A DNA stretch of 64,000 nucleotides from Comamonadaceae bacterium OS-4. Lineage in GTDB: Bacteria; Pseudomonadota; Gammaproteobacteria; Burkholderiales; Burkholderiaceae_C. Positions 27,395-37,150 of the stretch are shown in pieces (positions within the stretch are counted from its first letter, which is position 1; every line of letters starts with the position of its first letter). The stretch covers positions 2,750,501 through 2,814,500 of the forward strand of contig AP026970.1 of assembly GCA_027924025.1 (NCBI GenBank), given 5' to 3'. The position numbers were made by a program, and so were the translations under genes. The notes below the pieces were generated by a model. The model was not told the origin of the DNA and did no database searches. It was given only the letters and a program-made list of their open reading frames with translations.

Positions 27395-28510
27395 ATGGAC
27401 TTTGATTTTTCTGACGACCAGGAACAGCTGCGCGACGCGGTGCGCAAGTACGTTGACAAGGGCTACACCTTCGATCGCCGCCGCGCTGCCGAGAAAGCCG
27501 GTGGCTTTGATGCCGCCGCCTATGCCGAGCTGGCAGAGCTGGGGCTTACCGGCCTGTATGTGCCGGAAGACGATGGCGGCATGGGCATGGGCCCCATCGA
27601 AGGCATGGTGGTGATGGAGGAGCTGGGCCGCGGCATGGTGATGGAGCCTCTGGCGCAGAGCCTGATCGCAGGGGCTGTATTGGCAGGCTATGCGGATGCC
27701 GCCACCCGTGCCGCCTGGCTGCCCGGTGTGGCCAGCGGCGAGAAGCTGGTGACCCTGGCCTACCAGGAGCGCGGCAGCCGCTATGCCCTGGACGCTATTG
27801 CAGGAAAAGCGCACCAGGCGCCCGGTGGCTATGTGCTGAACGCTACAAAAAGCATAGTAGCTGCCGGTGACAAAGCCGATGCGTACATCGTCTCCGCCAA
27901 GGTCAACAGCGTCATGGGCCTGTTTTTGGTGGAGCGCGAATCTGCGGGCGTCAGCACCCGGGGCTACAACACCCAGGGCGGTGGCCGCGCGGCAGAAGTC
28001 GCCTTCAAAAACGCTCCTGCGACCCTGATCACCACCCAAGGCCAGGCTGCGCTGGAACACGCAGTGGACATCGGCATTGCCGCCACCTGCGCGGAAGCCG
28101 TGGGTGTGATGGACAAAACACTGGACATCACCGCCGAGTACATGAACACCCGCAAGCAGTTTGGTGTGGCGATCAGCAGCTTCCAGGCGCTGCGCCATCG
28201 CATGGCCGACATGAAGATGCAGTTGGAACTGGCCCGCTCCATGAGCTACTACGCCAGCCTCAAGCTCAATGCCCCGGCACCCGAGCGCCGTGCAGCCATG
28301 GCCCGCGCCAAGTACCAGCTGGGCACCAGCATGCGCTTCATCAGCCAGCAGGCGGTGCAGCTGCATGGGGGCATTGGCGTGACGGACGAGTACATCGTGA
28401 GCCACTATTTCCGCAAGCTCACCGAACTGGAAATGAGCTTCGGCGACACCCTGCACCACCTGGGCGAAGTGTCGGCCCGCATGCAGGACACGGCAGGCGT
28501 GTTCGCCTGA
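27395..28510 (+). CDS. Acyl-CoA dehydrogenase (PimD-like small subunit)
   Basis: 371 residues, GGGAGAAG upstream. N-terminal FSDDQEQLRDAVRKYV, central VPEDDGGMGMGPIEG, and C-terminal RKQFGVAISSFQALRHRMAD with QLHGGIGVTDEY (FAD-binding) define the family. The beta domain is divergent, as in the PimD-type partner subunits that form heteromers with PimC-like proteins. Co-operonic with the preceding dehydrogenase, then a strong terminator. An AT-rich 25-base patch at 27842-27866 resembles half a dispersed repeat but does not lengthen the protein. Confidence 0.87.
   Translation: MDFDFSDDQEQLRDAVRKYVDKGYTFDRRRAAEKAGGFDAAAYAELAELGLTGLYVPEDDGGMGMGPIEGMVVMEELGRGMVMEPLAQSLIAGAVLAGYADAATRAAWLPGVASGEKLVTLAYQERGSRYALDAIAGKAHQAPGGYVLNATKSIVAAGDKADAYIVSAKVNSVMGLFLVERESAGVSTRGYNTQGGGRAAEVAFKNAPATLITTQGQAALEHAVDIGIAATCAEAVGVMDKTLDITAEYMNTRKQFGVAISSFQALRHRMADMKMQLELARSMSYYASLKLNAPAPERRAAMARAKYQLGTSMRFISQQAVQLHGGIGVTDEYIVSHYFRKLTELEMSFGDTLHHLGEVSARMQDTAGVFA
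27842..27866 (+). repeat. Possible half copy of the dispersed repeat inside the PimD-like gene
   Basis: GCTAC-N10-GTAGCTGCC in a local AT-rich patch; the rest of the repeat is absent and the protein is not lengthened. Confidence 0.3.
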
Positions 28511-28529
28511 TACGTCAGCGCTGCACGAG

Positions 28530-28563
28530 AAGCCCGGTGACTGCCAAGTACCGGGCTTTTTTT
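28530..28563 (+). terminator. Terminator of the acyl-CoA dehydrogenase pair
   Basis: AAGCCCGGT (28530-28538) pairs with ACCGGGCTT (28550-28558) around an 11-base loop, followed by a run of seven T. Confidence 0.92.
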
Positions 28564-28630
28564 CAGCCTTCAAAAAGCGCCGCCCGGTGTAGGATGTGCA
28601 TCACCTTATCTGCGCCCTCTGCTTGATCCT

Positions 28631-30976
28631 GTGCCCACCCCCCTGAAAGGCTCCGCCTCCCAACCAGGCACCGGTTTTCGCGCCGGCTTGGTGGACATGT
28701 ACAGCGCCACCACGCCGCAGGCGGGCAAGCTGCGCGCAGCCCACGTGTCAGCGGTGGTACGGCTGACGCCCGAAACCATGCTGGCCAATATCGGCAGTGC
28801 CGGCCTGATTTTGTGGACCTTTGCACCGGATATTGGCTGGGAGTTGCTGCTCTGGTTTGCTGGCATCCTGACGGTGTGTTTGTTTGCCTTGCGCAGCTGG
28901 CGCGCGAGCCTCGGCCGGCAGTTCACCCACGCCTCGCCCGGCACCCTCCACAAAGCCACGCTGCACGCCATGCTGCTGAGCGGCGTGTGGGCTTTCATTC
29001 CGCTGTTCTGGTTCCCCGGCGCCAGCGACAGCCAACAACTGATCATCGCCACCCTGCTGACGGGGATGATCGGCGCCGGCGGTTTTGTGCTGAATCCCTT
29101 ACCGCTGGCCAGCATGGCCTATGTGGCGGTATTCAGTGCATCCACCCTGGTTGCATTGCTGAGCGGCAATCGCCCTGTGTATTCCGCGGTGGCTGCTTTT
29201 ATCAGTGTGTACGCGCCCCTGGTCACGCTCGGCGCCTTGTCTGCCTGGCGCAAGTCCGCGGCGCTCATGAATGCAGAGAGCCAATCGCAGCGCCAAGAAC
29301 AAATGATTTCGGTGCTGCTCTCCGACTTTGAGCAAAACGCCGGCGATGCCCTTTGGGAAACCGATGCCGCAGGCCGGCTGGTGCACATCTCCCCCAAGCT
29401 GTGCGAATTGCTACAGCTGCGCGAGGAGCAAGTAGCGGGCACCGCCTGGATGGGTGTTTTTGTGCCCATGGATGCGGATGGGGCTGTGGCGCTCTCAGAG
29501 GCATTGGCCAGCGGCAAACCGTTCAAGGAGTTACCGCTTTCTTTTGACAGCGCCGCAGGCAAACGCTACATCCAGATCAACGGCAAAGCGCTGCTGGACG
29601 AGCAAGGCCAACTCTCCGGTTGGCGAGGTGTCGTGTCTGATGTGACCGAGAAAGTGCAAAGCACCAACCTGTTGCGCCAACTCGCCCACACCGACTCCCT
29701 GACCGGGCTGACCAACCGCTTCAAACTGCGCGAGTCGCTGGCGCAGCGGGTGGCGGATCAGCAGCCTTTGGCCCTTTTGGCGATCGACCTGGACCGGTTC
29801 AAAGCCATCAATGACCGCCATGGCCACAGCGCCGGGGACGAGGTGCTGCGCCTGATCGCCCAACGATTGCAGCAGCAATTGCCGCCCGACGCCATGGTGG
29901 CGCGCTTGGGCGGCGATGAGTTTGCGGTGGTCCTGTGGACCCCTGAGGACATCGAGCAAGCACCCGCAATAGGCCGGCGGCTCGTGAACCTGCTGCAAGA
30001 ACCCCTGAACCTCGCGGTGCGCCGCCTGACCGTGGGCGGCAGTGTGGGCTTGACCATCAGCCACGGCGAGCCCACCACTTTGGACGAGCTGATGGCCCAG
30101 GCCGATATTGCGCTGTACGCGGCCAAGGATGCCGGTCGCAGCCAGTGCGTGGCCTACACCCCTGAGCTCGGGGCGATCAACCAGCGCCGCGCCACCCTGG
30201 AGCACAGCCTGCGGCAAGCCTTGCACCGGCAAGAGCTGCAGCTCTACTGGCAACCCAAGGTATGCCTTCGCACACGGGCCATCGTAGGGGCAGAAACCCT
30301 GATGCGCTGGCGGCACCCGGTGCTCGGCTGGATCAGCCCGGGCGAGTTCATCCCGATCGCCGAGCAAAGCGGCATGATCACCGCGCTCGGCAGCTGGGCC
30401 CTGTTAGAGGCCTGCCGCATGCACGCCAGCGCGCTCAGGGGGCTCACGGTGTCGGTCAATGTGTCATCGATTCAACTGCGGGATGAAAACTTTGTAGCGG
30501 TCTTGCAGGATGCGATCGCCGAGTTCCGGGTCGACCCGGCCCAACTGGAGCTGGAGCTCACAGAATCCGTGTTCCTGGACAGTGCCGACCAGGCCTTGGC
30601 CATGCTGCACACTCTCAAAAAAACCGGCGTAAAGCTGGCGATGGACGACTTTGGCACTGGCTACTCGTCCTTGTCGTACCTGCGCAGTTTTCCATTTGAC
30701 ACTTTGAAAATTGACCGCGCATTTGTGATCGAGCTGGTCGAAAAGAAAGACGCCGAGGCCGTGGTCCACATGATCACCGGGCTGGCGCAAACACTGGGCA
30801 TGCGCACAGTCTGCGAAGGGGTGGAAACACCGGAACAGCTTCAGGCGATCCAGCGTGCCGGGTGCGATGAGGTGCAGGGCTACATCGTAGCCAAGCCGAT
30901 GCCGCTGCAGGAGTTTGTGGCGTTTCGCAAAGCCTGGGAGACTACACCAACCCGACTTCCAGCAGCTCGCGCTTGA
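28631..30976 (+). CDS. Membrane PAS-GGDEF-EAL cyclic-di-GMP protein
   Basis: 781 residues from GTG 28631; ATG 28696 is an alternative start. N-terminal membrane helices (about 50-190), a PAS domain (about 225-345), GGDEF (DLDRFKAINDRHGHSAGDE and RLGGDEFAVVL, intact active site) and EAL (from about 525). The EAL signature is changed to ETL (GAETLMRWRHP), while ELTESVFL and DDFGTGYSSL are intact, so phosphodiesterase activity is possible but uncertain. No RxxD inhibitory site is visible before GGDEF. It would make and/or break c-di-GMP in response to a signal. The 3' end overlaps the convergent permease gene by 35 bases. Confidence 0.9.
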   Translation: MPTPLKGSASQPGTGFRAGLVDMYSATTPQAGKLRAAHVSAVVRLTPETMLANIGSAGLILWTFAPDIGWELLLWFAGILTVCLFALRSWRASLGRQFTHASPGTLHKATLHAMLLSGVWAFIPLFWFPGASDSQQLIIATLLTGMIGAGGFVLNPLPLASMAYVAVFSASTLVALLSGNRPVYSAVAAFISVYAPLVTLGALSAWRKSAALMNAESQSQRQEQMISVLLSDFEQNAGDALWETDAAGRLVHISPKLCELLQLREEQVAGTAWMGVFVPMDADGAVALSEALASGKPFKELPLSFDSAAGKRYIQINGKALLDEQGQLSGWRGVVSDVTEKVQSTNLLRQLAHTDSLTGLTNRFKLRESLAQRVADQQPLALLAIDLDRFKAINDRHGHSAGDEVLRLIAQRLQQQLPPDAMVARLGGDEFAVVLWTPEDIEQAPAIGRRLVNLLQEPLNLAVRRLTVGGSVGLTISHGEPTTLDELMAQADIALYAAKDAGRSQCVAYTPELGAINQRRATLEHSLRQALHRQELQLYWQPKVCLRTRAIVGAETLMRWRHPVLGWISPGEFIPIAEQSGMITALGSWALLEACRMHASALRGLTVSVNVSSIQLRDENFVAVLQDAIAEFRVDPAQLELELTESVFLDSADQALAMLHTLKKTGVKLAMDDFGTGYSSLSYLRSFPFDTLKIDRAFVIELVEKKDAEAVVHMITGLAQTLGMRTVCEGVETPEQLQAIQRAGCDEVQGYIVAKPMPLQEFVAFRKAWETTPTRLPAARA

Positions 30977-31970
30977 TGTACGCGTAATACAGCGGTGCGG
31001 ATACCAAGCCTGCTACCCCGAAAATCGCTTCGCCCACAAACATCACGGTCAGCAGTTCCCAGGCGGTAGTGCCGGTGCGCTTGCCCACGACCTTGGCATT
31101 GATGACGTATTCAAACTTGTGGATCGCGATCAAAAAAATCAAACAAGCCAAGCCCACCATGGGTGCGACCGACATACCCGCCAGGGTCAAGACACCATTG
31201 CACAGCAGGTTGCCCACAATCGGCACCAAGCCTGCAAAAAAGGTCAAGGCCACCAACATGCCCGAATACGGCACCTGAACCTCAAACAAAGGCAGCGCAC
31301 CGAACAAAAACAAGGCGGTGCAAACGGCATTGAACGACGCGATCCAGAACTGCGCCACCACAATTTGGCGGAACGCTCCGATAAAGTGACGCGCCCGGGT
31401 GCGCGCTGCCGCCCGCAAAGGCGCAGGGTGGGGTACGCCGGGGGTGCCCACGATCAAGGCACCAATCACTAGCCCGACATAGGCCAATAACAGCCCCTGA
31501 AGACCTGCGGAACCAAAACCGGTGATCGCCCGTGCCTGGCTTTGCAAATACGCCGCCAGCCACGCCTGGGCAGCCGCCAGGCCATCGGGCAGATGGGCTG
31601 CAAGGTCGGGCGGCAGTTTTTGCCGGATCTCCAGCACCGTGCCGGCCAGGTGGTGCAGCAATGCGGCATATTGGCCGCCGGCTCCGATCACCATGCCCTT
31701 GGCATTCGACAACACCACCGCAAACAAGACCAGGGGCACCACAATGACCCATCCAGCCGCAGCAAACGGGCCGGGGCGCCACCGCCCCAAGCGCTGGCTG
31801 GTGCTCAGGGCCTGCGCCACCATGAACCCGAGGCAGACCGCCAACAGGCCGGGCAACATGCCATAGACCAACACCGTCAAACAGATCAGCCCGACCAGCA
31901 CAAAAGAGCTGGCGGCCACATAGCGGGACAAAGCGGCCACGGGGCCTGATGAGTGGGACTTGGAATTCAT
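30942..31970 (-). CDS. AI-2E transporter family (DUF20) permease
   Basis: 342 residues from ATG 31970 (MNSKSHSSG). Eight or so hydrophobic segments, with the C-terminal block GMLVALTFFAGLVPIVGNLLC and PMVGLACLIFLIAIHKFEYVINAKVVG typical of the PF01594 family. Members export autoinducer-2 or act as Na+/H+ antiporters or solute exporters; the substrate is not deducible. A polar periplasmic or cytoplasmic domain lies in the middle (about 115-185). Convergent with the c-di-GMP gene, divergent from the deacetylase gene. Confidence 0.82.
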   Translation of the reverse strand: MNSKSHSSGPVAALSRYVAASSFVLVGLICLTVLVYGMLPGLLAVCLGFMVAQALSTSQRLGRWRPGPFAAAGWVIVVPLVLFAVVLSNAKGMVIGAGGQYAALLHHLAGTVLEIRQKLPPDLAAHLPDGLAAAQAWLAAYLQSQARAITGFGSAGLQGLLLAYVGLVIGALIVGTPGVPHPAPLRAAARTRARHFIGAFRQIVVAQFWIASFNAVCTALFLFGALPLFEVQVPYSGMLVALTFFAGLVPIVGNLLCNGVLTLAGMSVAPMVGLACLIFLIAIHKFEYVINAKVVGKRTGTTAWELLTVMFVGEAIFGVAGLVSAPLYYAYIKRELLEVGLV

Positions 31971-32121
31971 GAGTGCCGCGATGGTATCAATAGCGCCAGC
32001 AGCGGTTCGAACCCCCAGAGACTGCGGGGATGTCCCCCAGGGACCACGCCTATTGCGCCACATCAAGACTGGTGTCAGCTTGGGTGCCTAGACTGTGCAA
32101 AACATACCCGCAGGAGACACG

Positions 32122-33048
32122 ATGCTGCCCGCCTTCATATCCCACCCGGATTGCGCCCGCCACGAGATGGGCCCCGACCACCCTGAATGCCCCGAGCGCC
32201 TGGGCGCCATTCAAGACATGTTGCTGATCCGTGGCCTGCTGGATTACATGAACACCTACGAGGCGCCCCTGGCCACACTCGCCCAGTTAGGGCGGGCACA
32301 TGCCTCCAACTATGTCAATGAACTGATCGACGCCTCACCCACCCACGGTTACCACAAGGTCGATCCCGATACCGACATGAACCCCTACACCGTGCGTGCC
32401 GCTTTGCGGGCTGCAGGCGCGGCGGTGCAGGCGACCGATCTGGTGCTCGGGGGGCAGGTGCCCAGCGCCTTCTGCAACGTGCGCCCGCCGGGCCACCATG
32501 CCGAGCGGTCCGCCGCCATGGGCTTTTGCTTTTTCAATAATGTGGCGGTGGGAATCCGCCACGCACTCGATGTGCATGGCCTGGAGCGGGTAGCCCTGGT
32601 GGACTTTGACGTGCACCACGGCAACGGGAGCGAAGACATCTTTCGCGGGGATGACCGGGTCCTGATGTGCTCCATATTCGAGCAAGGCCTCTACCCTTAC
32701 ACCGGTGAGAAAGCCGTGGGCCCCAACATGATGAACATCGGCCTGCCGGCCCGCTCGGGCAGCGACACATTCCGCGAGGCAGTGGCCACCCAGTGGGTGC
32801 CGGCTCTAGACGCCTTTGCGCCGCAACTTATCTACATCTCGGCCGGGTTTGACGCCCACCGAGAAGACGATATGGGCAACCTCGGCCTGGTGGACGCAGA
32901 CTACGCTTGGGTCACCCGGCAACTGATGGCGGTGGCCCAGCGGCATTGCCAAGGGCGCATCATCTCCTGTCTGGAGGGGGGCTATGTGCTCAACCCCTTG
33001 GCCCGCAGTGTGGCGGAACATGTCAAAGTCTTGATCGGCGCGGACTAA
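32122..33048 (+). CDS. Histone-deacetylase-family protein deacetylase (AcuC/HdaH-like)
   Basis: 308 residues from ATG 32122 with AGGAG upstream. Class I/II HDAC motifs: VRPPGHHAE (catalytic His pair), GFCFFNNVAVG, VDFDVHHGNG (zinc ligands Asp and His) and SAGFDAH (zinc Asp), EGGYVLN (transition-state Tyr). Such bacterial enzymes remove acetyl groups from lysines (AcuC acts on acetyl-CoA synthetase) or from polyamines. The stop is only 17 bases before a Pat-type acyltransferase gene, implying one operon encoding opposing activities. Confidence 0.9.
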   Translation: MLPAFISHPDCARHEMGPDHPECPERLGAIQDMLLIRGLLDYMNTYEAPLATLAQLGRAHASNYVNELIDASPTHGYHKVDPDTDMNPYTVRAALRAAGAAVQATDLVLGGQVPSAFCNVRPPGHHAERSAAMGFCFFNNVAVGIRHALDVHGLERVALVDFDVHHGNGSEDIFRGDDRVLMCSIFEQGLYPYTGEKAVGPNMMNIGLPARSGSDTFREAVATQWVPALDAFAPQLIYISAGFDAHREDDMGNLGLVDADYAWVTRQLMAVAQRHCQGRIISCLEGGYVLNPLARSVAEHVKVLIGAD

Positions 33049-33065
33049 ACCCATCTGGAGAGACC

Positions 33066-35756
33066 ATGGAAAAGCACTATCTCACCCCCCTCTTCGCACC
33101 GCAATCCATCATCGTATTTGCGGGCTGCACCGATTCGCCCGAAACCATGACCCACCAGGCCCGCACCCTGGTGGCCTCCCTCAAGAGCCAGGAATTTGCC
33201 GGCACCCTGCGCTTTCTCGACATCCAGAGCACCGGCACCCTGGCAGATCTGGCCCAGGCCCGGGCCGATTTGGCCATCATTGCCCTGCCGCCTCAAGACG
33301 TGACCGCGGCCCTCGAAATTGCAGGCCGGATCGCCTGCCGGGCCGCCTTGATTGTGTCGAGCGGCATCAGCGCCGCGCAGGCCAGCGCCCTCGCCAAAAT
33401 TGCCAAACGCGAGGGGATCTTGCTGCTGGGGCCCAACTGTCTTGGGGTCCAGCGCCCGGCCTTGCAGCTCAACGCCAGCGCGGCCGGCCCCCTGGCCCAG
33501 CGGGGGCCCTTGGCGCTGGTCTCCCAATCGGGCGCGCTCACCGCGTCCATGCTCGACTGGGCAGCCAACAATGCGGTGGGGTTCTCCAGCGTGGTGTCAC
33601 TGGGGCCACACACCAGCATTGATATCGCCCATGTGCTCGACTACCTTGCCAATGATGCGCAGACCCAGAGCATCGTGGTCTACCTGGAGGGGATCTCAGA
33701 CTCGCGCCGCTTCATGAGTGCCCTGCGTATGGCGGCGAACGCCAAGCCGGTGGTAGTACTCAAGGCAGGCCGCCGCCCGGCAGGCAACGAGGCCGCCCAG
33801 ACCCACAGCGGCGCCATTGTGGGCAGCGACGATGTGTTCGACGCCGCCTTGCGCCGCGCAGGCGCCGTGCGGGTGCGCTCTTTTGTGGAGTTGTTTTCAG
33901 CAGCCAAGTGCCTGGCATCGCGCTACCGGCCGGTGGGCAAGCGGCTGGCCATCGTCACCAACGGCGGCGGGCCCGGTGTGCTGGCCGCTGACTGGATCAA
34001 CGAACTCCAGCTGCAACTCGGGCGCTTGTCTGCCGAGAGCGCAGCCGCATTGAAGCCACAGTTGCCGGAACTGGCCTCGCTCACGGACTTGATGGATTTG
34101 TCTGAAGAGGCCGATGCCAGCCACTTCAAGGCTGCACTGGAGGCAGCCGGCAAAGACCGCGGTGTGGACGGCGTTTTGGCGATTTACTCGCCCAAGGCGG
34201 GGCACGACTCCTCTGCGGTGGCCGAGGCGCTGGCCGAGGTCAAAAAAACCATCGGCAAACCCCTGCTCTCCTGCTGGATGGGCGACAGCAGTGTCGTCGC
34301 GGCACGCGGCATTTTGAAGGCGGCCGAGATACCCAGCTTCCGCACCCCGGAGGCTGCCGTGGGCGCCTTCGGCAACATCGCCTCCTTCTACCAAAACCAG
34401 CTGCTTTTGCAGCAAACACCGCCGCCCCTTTCCACCCTGGCCAAGCCCGACATTGAAGGTGCGCGCCTGGTGATCGAGAGTGTGCTGGCCGAGCGGCGCA
34501 AGGTGCTGACCGAGATGGAGTCCAAGACCCTGCTCTCAGCCTTCCATATTCCGGTGACCCGCACCATCCTGGCCCGCAGCGCCAACGAGGCCATGATGAT
34601 TGCCACCCAGCTGGGCTTTCCAGCGGTGCTGAAAATCGACTCGCCCGACATCAGCCACAAGTCCGATGTGGGCGGCGTGGCGCTGAACATCATGAACGCC
34701 ACCGGCGTGCGCGACACCTACAACGACATGATGCAAACCGTAAAGCGCCTGCGGCCCGATGCGCGCATCAACGGCGTTACCGTGCAGAGCATGGTGCGCT
34801 CCCGCCATGGCCGCGAGATTTACATCGGTCTGGTGACCGACGACCCTTTCGGCCCGGTGATTGCCTTCGGTGCCGGCGGCACCATGATCGAGCTGATCAA
34901 CGACCGCGCCATGGAACTGCCCCCGCTGAACCAGTTTTTGGCCCGCCGCCTGATCGAGCGCTCACGCGTGGCTGAGACCTTGGGCGAATGGCGTGGCAGC
35001 CCGCCCGCCAATATCGACCTGCTGGAGCAGATATTGCTGCGCATCTCCGAGATGGTGTGCGAGCTGCCCCAGCTGCGCGAGATGGACATCAACCCCATCA
35101 TCGTGGACGAGCAAGGCGCCGTGGCAGTGGATGCGCGCATTGTGATTGACCATGCCCCACAGGGCGTGAGCAGCCGGGTGCACAACTACAACCACCTGTC
35201 CATCCTGCCCTACCCCGCCCAGTACGAACAGCTGTGGCCCATGCGCGGCGGCGGCGAATACACGGTTCGGCCGGTGCAACCCGACGACGCGCAGATGCTG
35301 CAAGACCTGGTGCAAGGCCTCTCTAGAGAGAGCCGCTATTTCCGCTTTGTCTCCAGCATGCATGAGCTGCCGCCCTCCATGCTGGCGCGCTTCACGCTGA
35401 TTGACTACGACCGCGAAATGGCCTTGGTGGCCATTCACAAAACCCGCACGGCGGGCGAAGACGGCGAAATGCTGGAGACCGAGCGCATCATTGGTGTGTC
35501 GCGCTATGTGACCAACCCCGACAAATCGAGCTGTGAGTTCTCGCTGGTGGTGGCGGACGACTTTGCCGGCAAGGGCTTGGGCTCGCGGCTGATGATGGCC
35601 ATCATGGATGTGGCACGCGACAAGGGCCTGAGTGAAATCGAAGGCCTGGTGCTCACCCATAACCCGGGCATGCTCAAGCTGATGCGCAGCCTCGGCTTCA
35701 CCGTCAAAACCTTTGAGGAAGACGCAGACTTCAAGCTGGTCAGCCACCCGCTTTGA
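33066..35756 (+). CDS. Pat-type protein lysine acyltransferase (NDP-forming acyl-CoA ligase-like plus GNAT)
   Basis: 896 residues from ATG 33066 with GGAG upstream. Order: CoA-binding domain (about 1-130), succinyl-CoA-ligase-like domains (LGPNCLGVQRP; THSGAIVGSDDVFDAAL with the conserved His), an ATP-grasp domain (about 480-700; FPAVLKIDSPDISHKSDVGGV), and a C-terminal GNAT domain (about 735-896; VVADDFAGKGLGSRLM, the acetyl-CoA pyrophosphate loop). This is the layout of Pat/YfiQ, which acetylates acetyl-CoA synthetase and many other proteins. The preceding gene is a deacetylase. Confidence 0.9.
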   Translation: MEKHYLTPLFAPQSIIVFAGCTDSPETMTHQARTLVASLKSQEFAGTLRFLDIQSTGTLADLAQARADLAIIALPPQDVTAALEIAGRIACRAALIVSSGISAAQASALAKIAKREGILLLGPNCLGVQRPALQLNASAAGPLAQRGPLALVSQSGALTASMLDWAANNAVGFSSVVSLGPHTSIDIAHVLDYLANDAQTQSIVVYLEGISDSRRFMSALRMAANAKPVVVLKAGRRPAGNEAAQTHSGAIVGSDDVFDAALRRAGAVRVRSFVELFSAAKCLASRYRPVGKRLAIVTNGGGPGVLAADWINELQLQLGRLSAESAAALKPQLPELASLTDLMDLSEEADASHFKAALEAAGKDRGVDGVLAIYSPKAGHDSSAVAEALAEVKKTIGKPLLSCWMGDSSVVAARGILKAAEIPSFRTPEAAVGAFGNIASFYQNQLLLQQTPPPLSTLAKPDIEGARLVIESVLAERRKVLTEMESKTLLSAFHIPVTRTILARSANEAMMIATQLGFPAVLKIDSPDISHKSDVGGVALNIMNATGVRDTYNDMMQTVKRLRPDARINGVTVQSMVRSRHGREIYIGLVTDDPFGPVIAFGAGGTMIELINDRAMELPPLNQFLARRLIERSRVAETLGEWRGSPPANIDLLEQILLRISEMVCELPQLREMDINPIIVDEQGAVAVDARIVIDHAPQGVSSRVHNYNHLSILPYPAQYEQLWPMRGGGEYTVRPVQPDDAQMLQDLVQGLSRESRYFRFVSSMHELPPSMLARFTLIDYDREMALVAIHKTRTAGEDGEMLETERIIGVSRYVTNPDKSSCEFSLVVADDFAGKGLGSRLMMAIMDVARDKGLSEIEGLVLTHNPGMLKLMRSLGFTVKTFEEDADFKLVSHPL

Positions 35757-35882
35757 ACCCCGCCCCGGGCGCAACCCCTGCGCCCTGGGCACTTCACATT
35801 ACTTTGCATTTCCGCGCTGGAACTCGGGGTAAATCGTCCTTATCTGAAGCAGGTCTAGTCTGTTTCTTGAAGGATGACACTG

Positions 35883-37088
35883 ATGCCAAGTTCCTCACGC
35901 TCCCTCTATCTCAAAGCGACATTCATCGGCGTGCTCGCGTCCAGCTGCTTCCTGGGCGGCTATGCGCTCTCGCAGCGCCACCCGGCCACCGCACCGGCCG
36001 ACGCCACACCCACGCCCATCAGCCGCGCGATCGACGCCCGGGGCGCTGCACCGGCCAACTTTGCCGACATCGCCGAGCAACAGGGGCCGGCCGTGGTCAA
36101 CATCAGCGTGCAGGGCACGGTCAAGACCAGTGCGCGCAGCGGTGGGCCGCAACTAGACCCGCGTGACCCGTTTTATGAATTCTTCCGTCGCTTTCAGCCG
36201 CCTGCCGAGGCAGACAATGCGCCCACCCGTGGCACCGGCTCCGGATTCATCGTGAAAGCCGATGGCGTGGTGCTCACCAACGCCCACGTGGTGGCCGATG
36301 CCAGCGAGGTGACGGTCAAACTCAAAGACAAACGCGAGTTCAAGGCCAAGGTACTGGGCATCGACAGACTGTCGGATGTGGCGGTACTCAAAATCGATGC
36401 CAAAGACCTGCCCACCGTCAAAATCGGCGATCCGAAAAACAGCCGTGTGGGCGAATGGGTGGTCGCCATCGGCTCACCCTTCGGCTTTGAGAACACCGTC
36501 ACTGCGGGCATCGTATCGGCCAAGTCGCGCACCCTGCCCGACGAAGGCTATGTGCCTTTCCTGCAAACCGATGTAGCCATCAACCCCGGCAACTCCGGCG
36601 GCCCCTTGTTCAATCTGGCGGGCGAAGTCATCGGCATCAACTCGCAGATCTACAGCCGCAGCGGCGGCTACCAGGGCTTGTCGTTTGCCATCCCGATCGA
36701 TGTGGCCATGAAGGTTGAAGGCCAGCTGCTGGCCCACGGCAAAGTGAGCCGCGGCCGCCTGGGCGTGACGATTCAAGAGCTGAGCCCGGAACTGGCGGAG
36801 TCCTTCGGGCTGGACAAGCCCACCGGCGCCCTGGTGAGCTCAGTGGACAAGGGCAGCGCAGCCGACAAGGCCGGCTTGCAGGCAGGCGATGTGATTTTGA
36901 AATTCAACGGCACCGCCATCACCCAATCCAGCGAGCTACCGCCGCTGGTGTCTGACACCGCGCCGGGCAGCAAGGCGGCCTTGAGCGTGTGGCGCCAAGG
37001 CAAGCTCAAGGAGCTAAGCCTCACGCTGGGTGACATGGAATCAGGCAAGGTCGCTGGGGGATTGTTGGTGCCGCTGACGGTGGGTTAA
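35883..37088 (+). CDS. Periplasmic Do/DegP-like serine protease with one PDZ
   Basis: 401 residues from ATG 35883, chosen because GAAGGA lies 8 bases upstream; ATG 35874 overlaps that site. An N-terminal membrane anchor/signal (YLKATFIGVLASSCFLGGYAL) precedes the trypsin-like domain with catalytic His in VLTNAHVV, Asp in RLSDVAVLK and Ser in NPGNSGGPLFN. One PDZ domain follows (GRLGVTIQELSPELAESFGL to the C-terminus). The single PDZ and uncleaved-looking anchor favour a DegS/HtrA-type regulatory or quality-control protease. Monocistronic. Confidence 0.92.
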   Translation: MPSSSRSLYLKATFIGVLASSCFLGGYALSQRHPATAPADATPTPISRAIDARGAAPANFADIAEQQGPAVVNISVQGTVKTSARSGGPQLDPRDPFYEFFRRFQPPAEADNAPTRGTGSGFIVKADGVVLTNAHVVADASEVTVKLKDKREFKAKVLGIDRLSDVAVLKIDAKDLPTVKIGDPKNSRVGEWVVAIGSPFGFENTVTAGIVSAKSRTLPDEGYVPFLQTDVAINPGNSGGPLFNLAGEVIGINSQIYSRSGGYQGLSFAIPIDVAMKVEGQLLAHGKVSRGRLGVTIQELSPELAESFGLDKPTGALVSSVDKGSAADKAGLQAGDVILKFNGTAITQSSELPPLVSDTAPGSKAALSVWRQGKLKELSLTLGDMESGKVAGGLLVPLTVG

Positions 37089-37093
37089 GCACC

Positions 37094-37150
37094 AAATCAG
37101 CCTCCAGCGCTCGTGGAATATGCGCGGGTAGCTATGCTTTCAGGAGCAAT
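37094..37150 (-). repeat. Dispersed short repeat overlapping the mgsA 3' end
   Basis: On the minus strand: GCTCCTGAAAGCATAGCTAC, then CCGCGCA, about 9 bases, GAGCGCTGGAGGC and TGATTT. The final codons (Leu-Leu-Lys-Ala) and TAG stop of mgsA fall inside it, in a similar relation to that of the purN copy. Confidence 0.82.
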
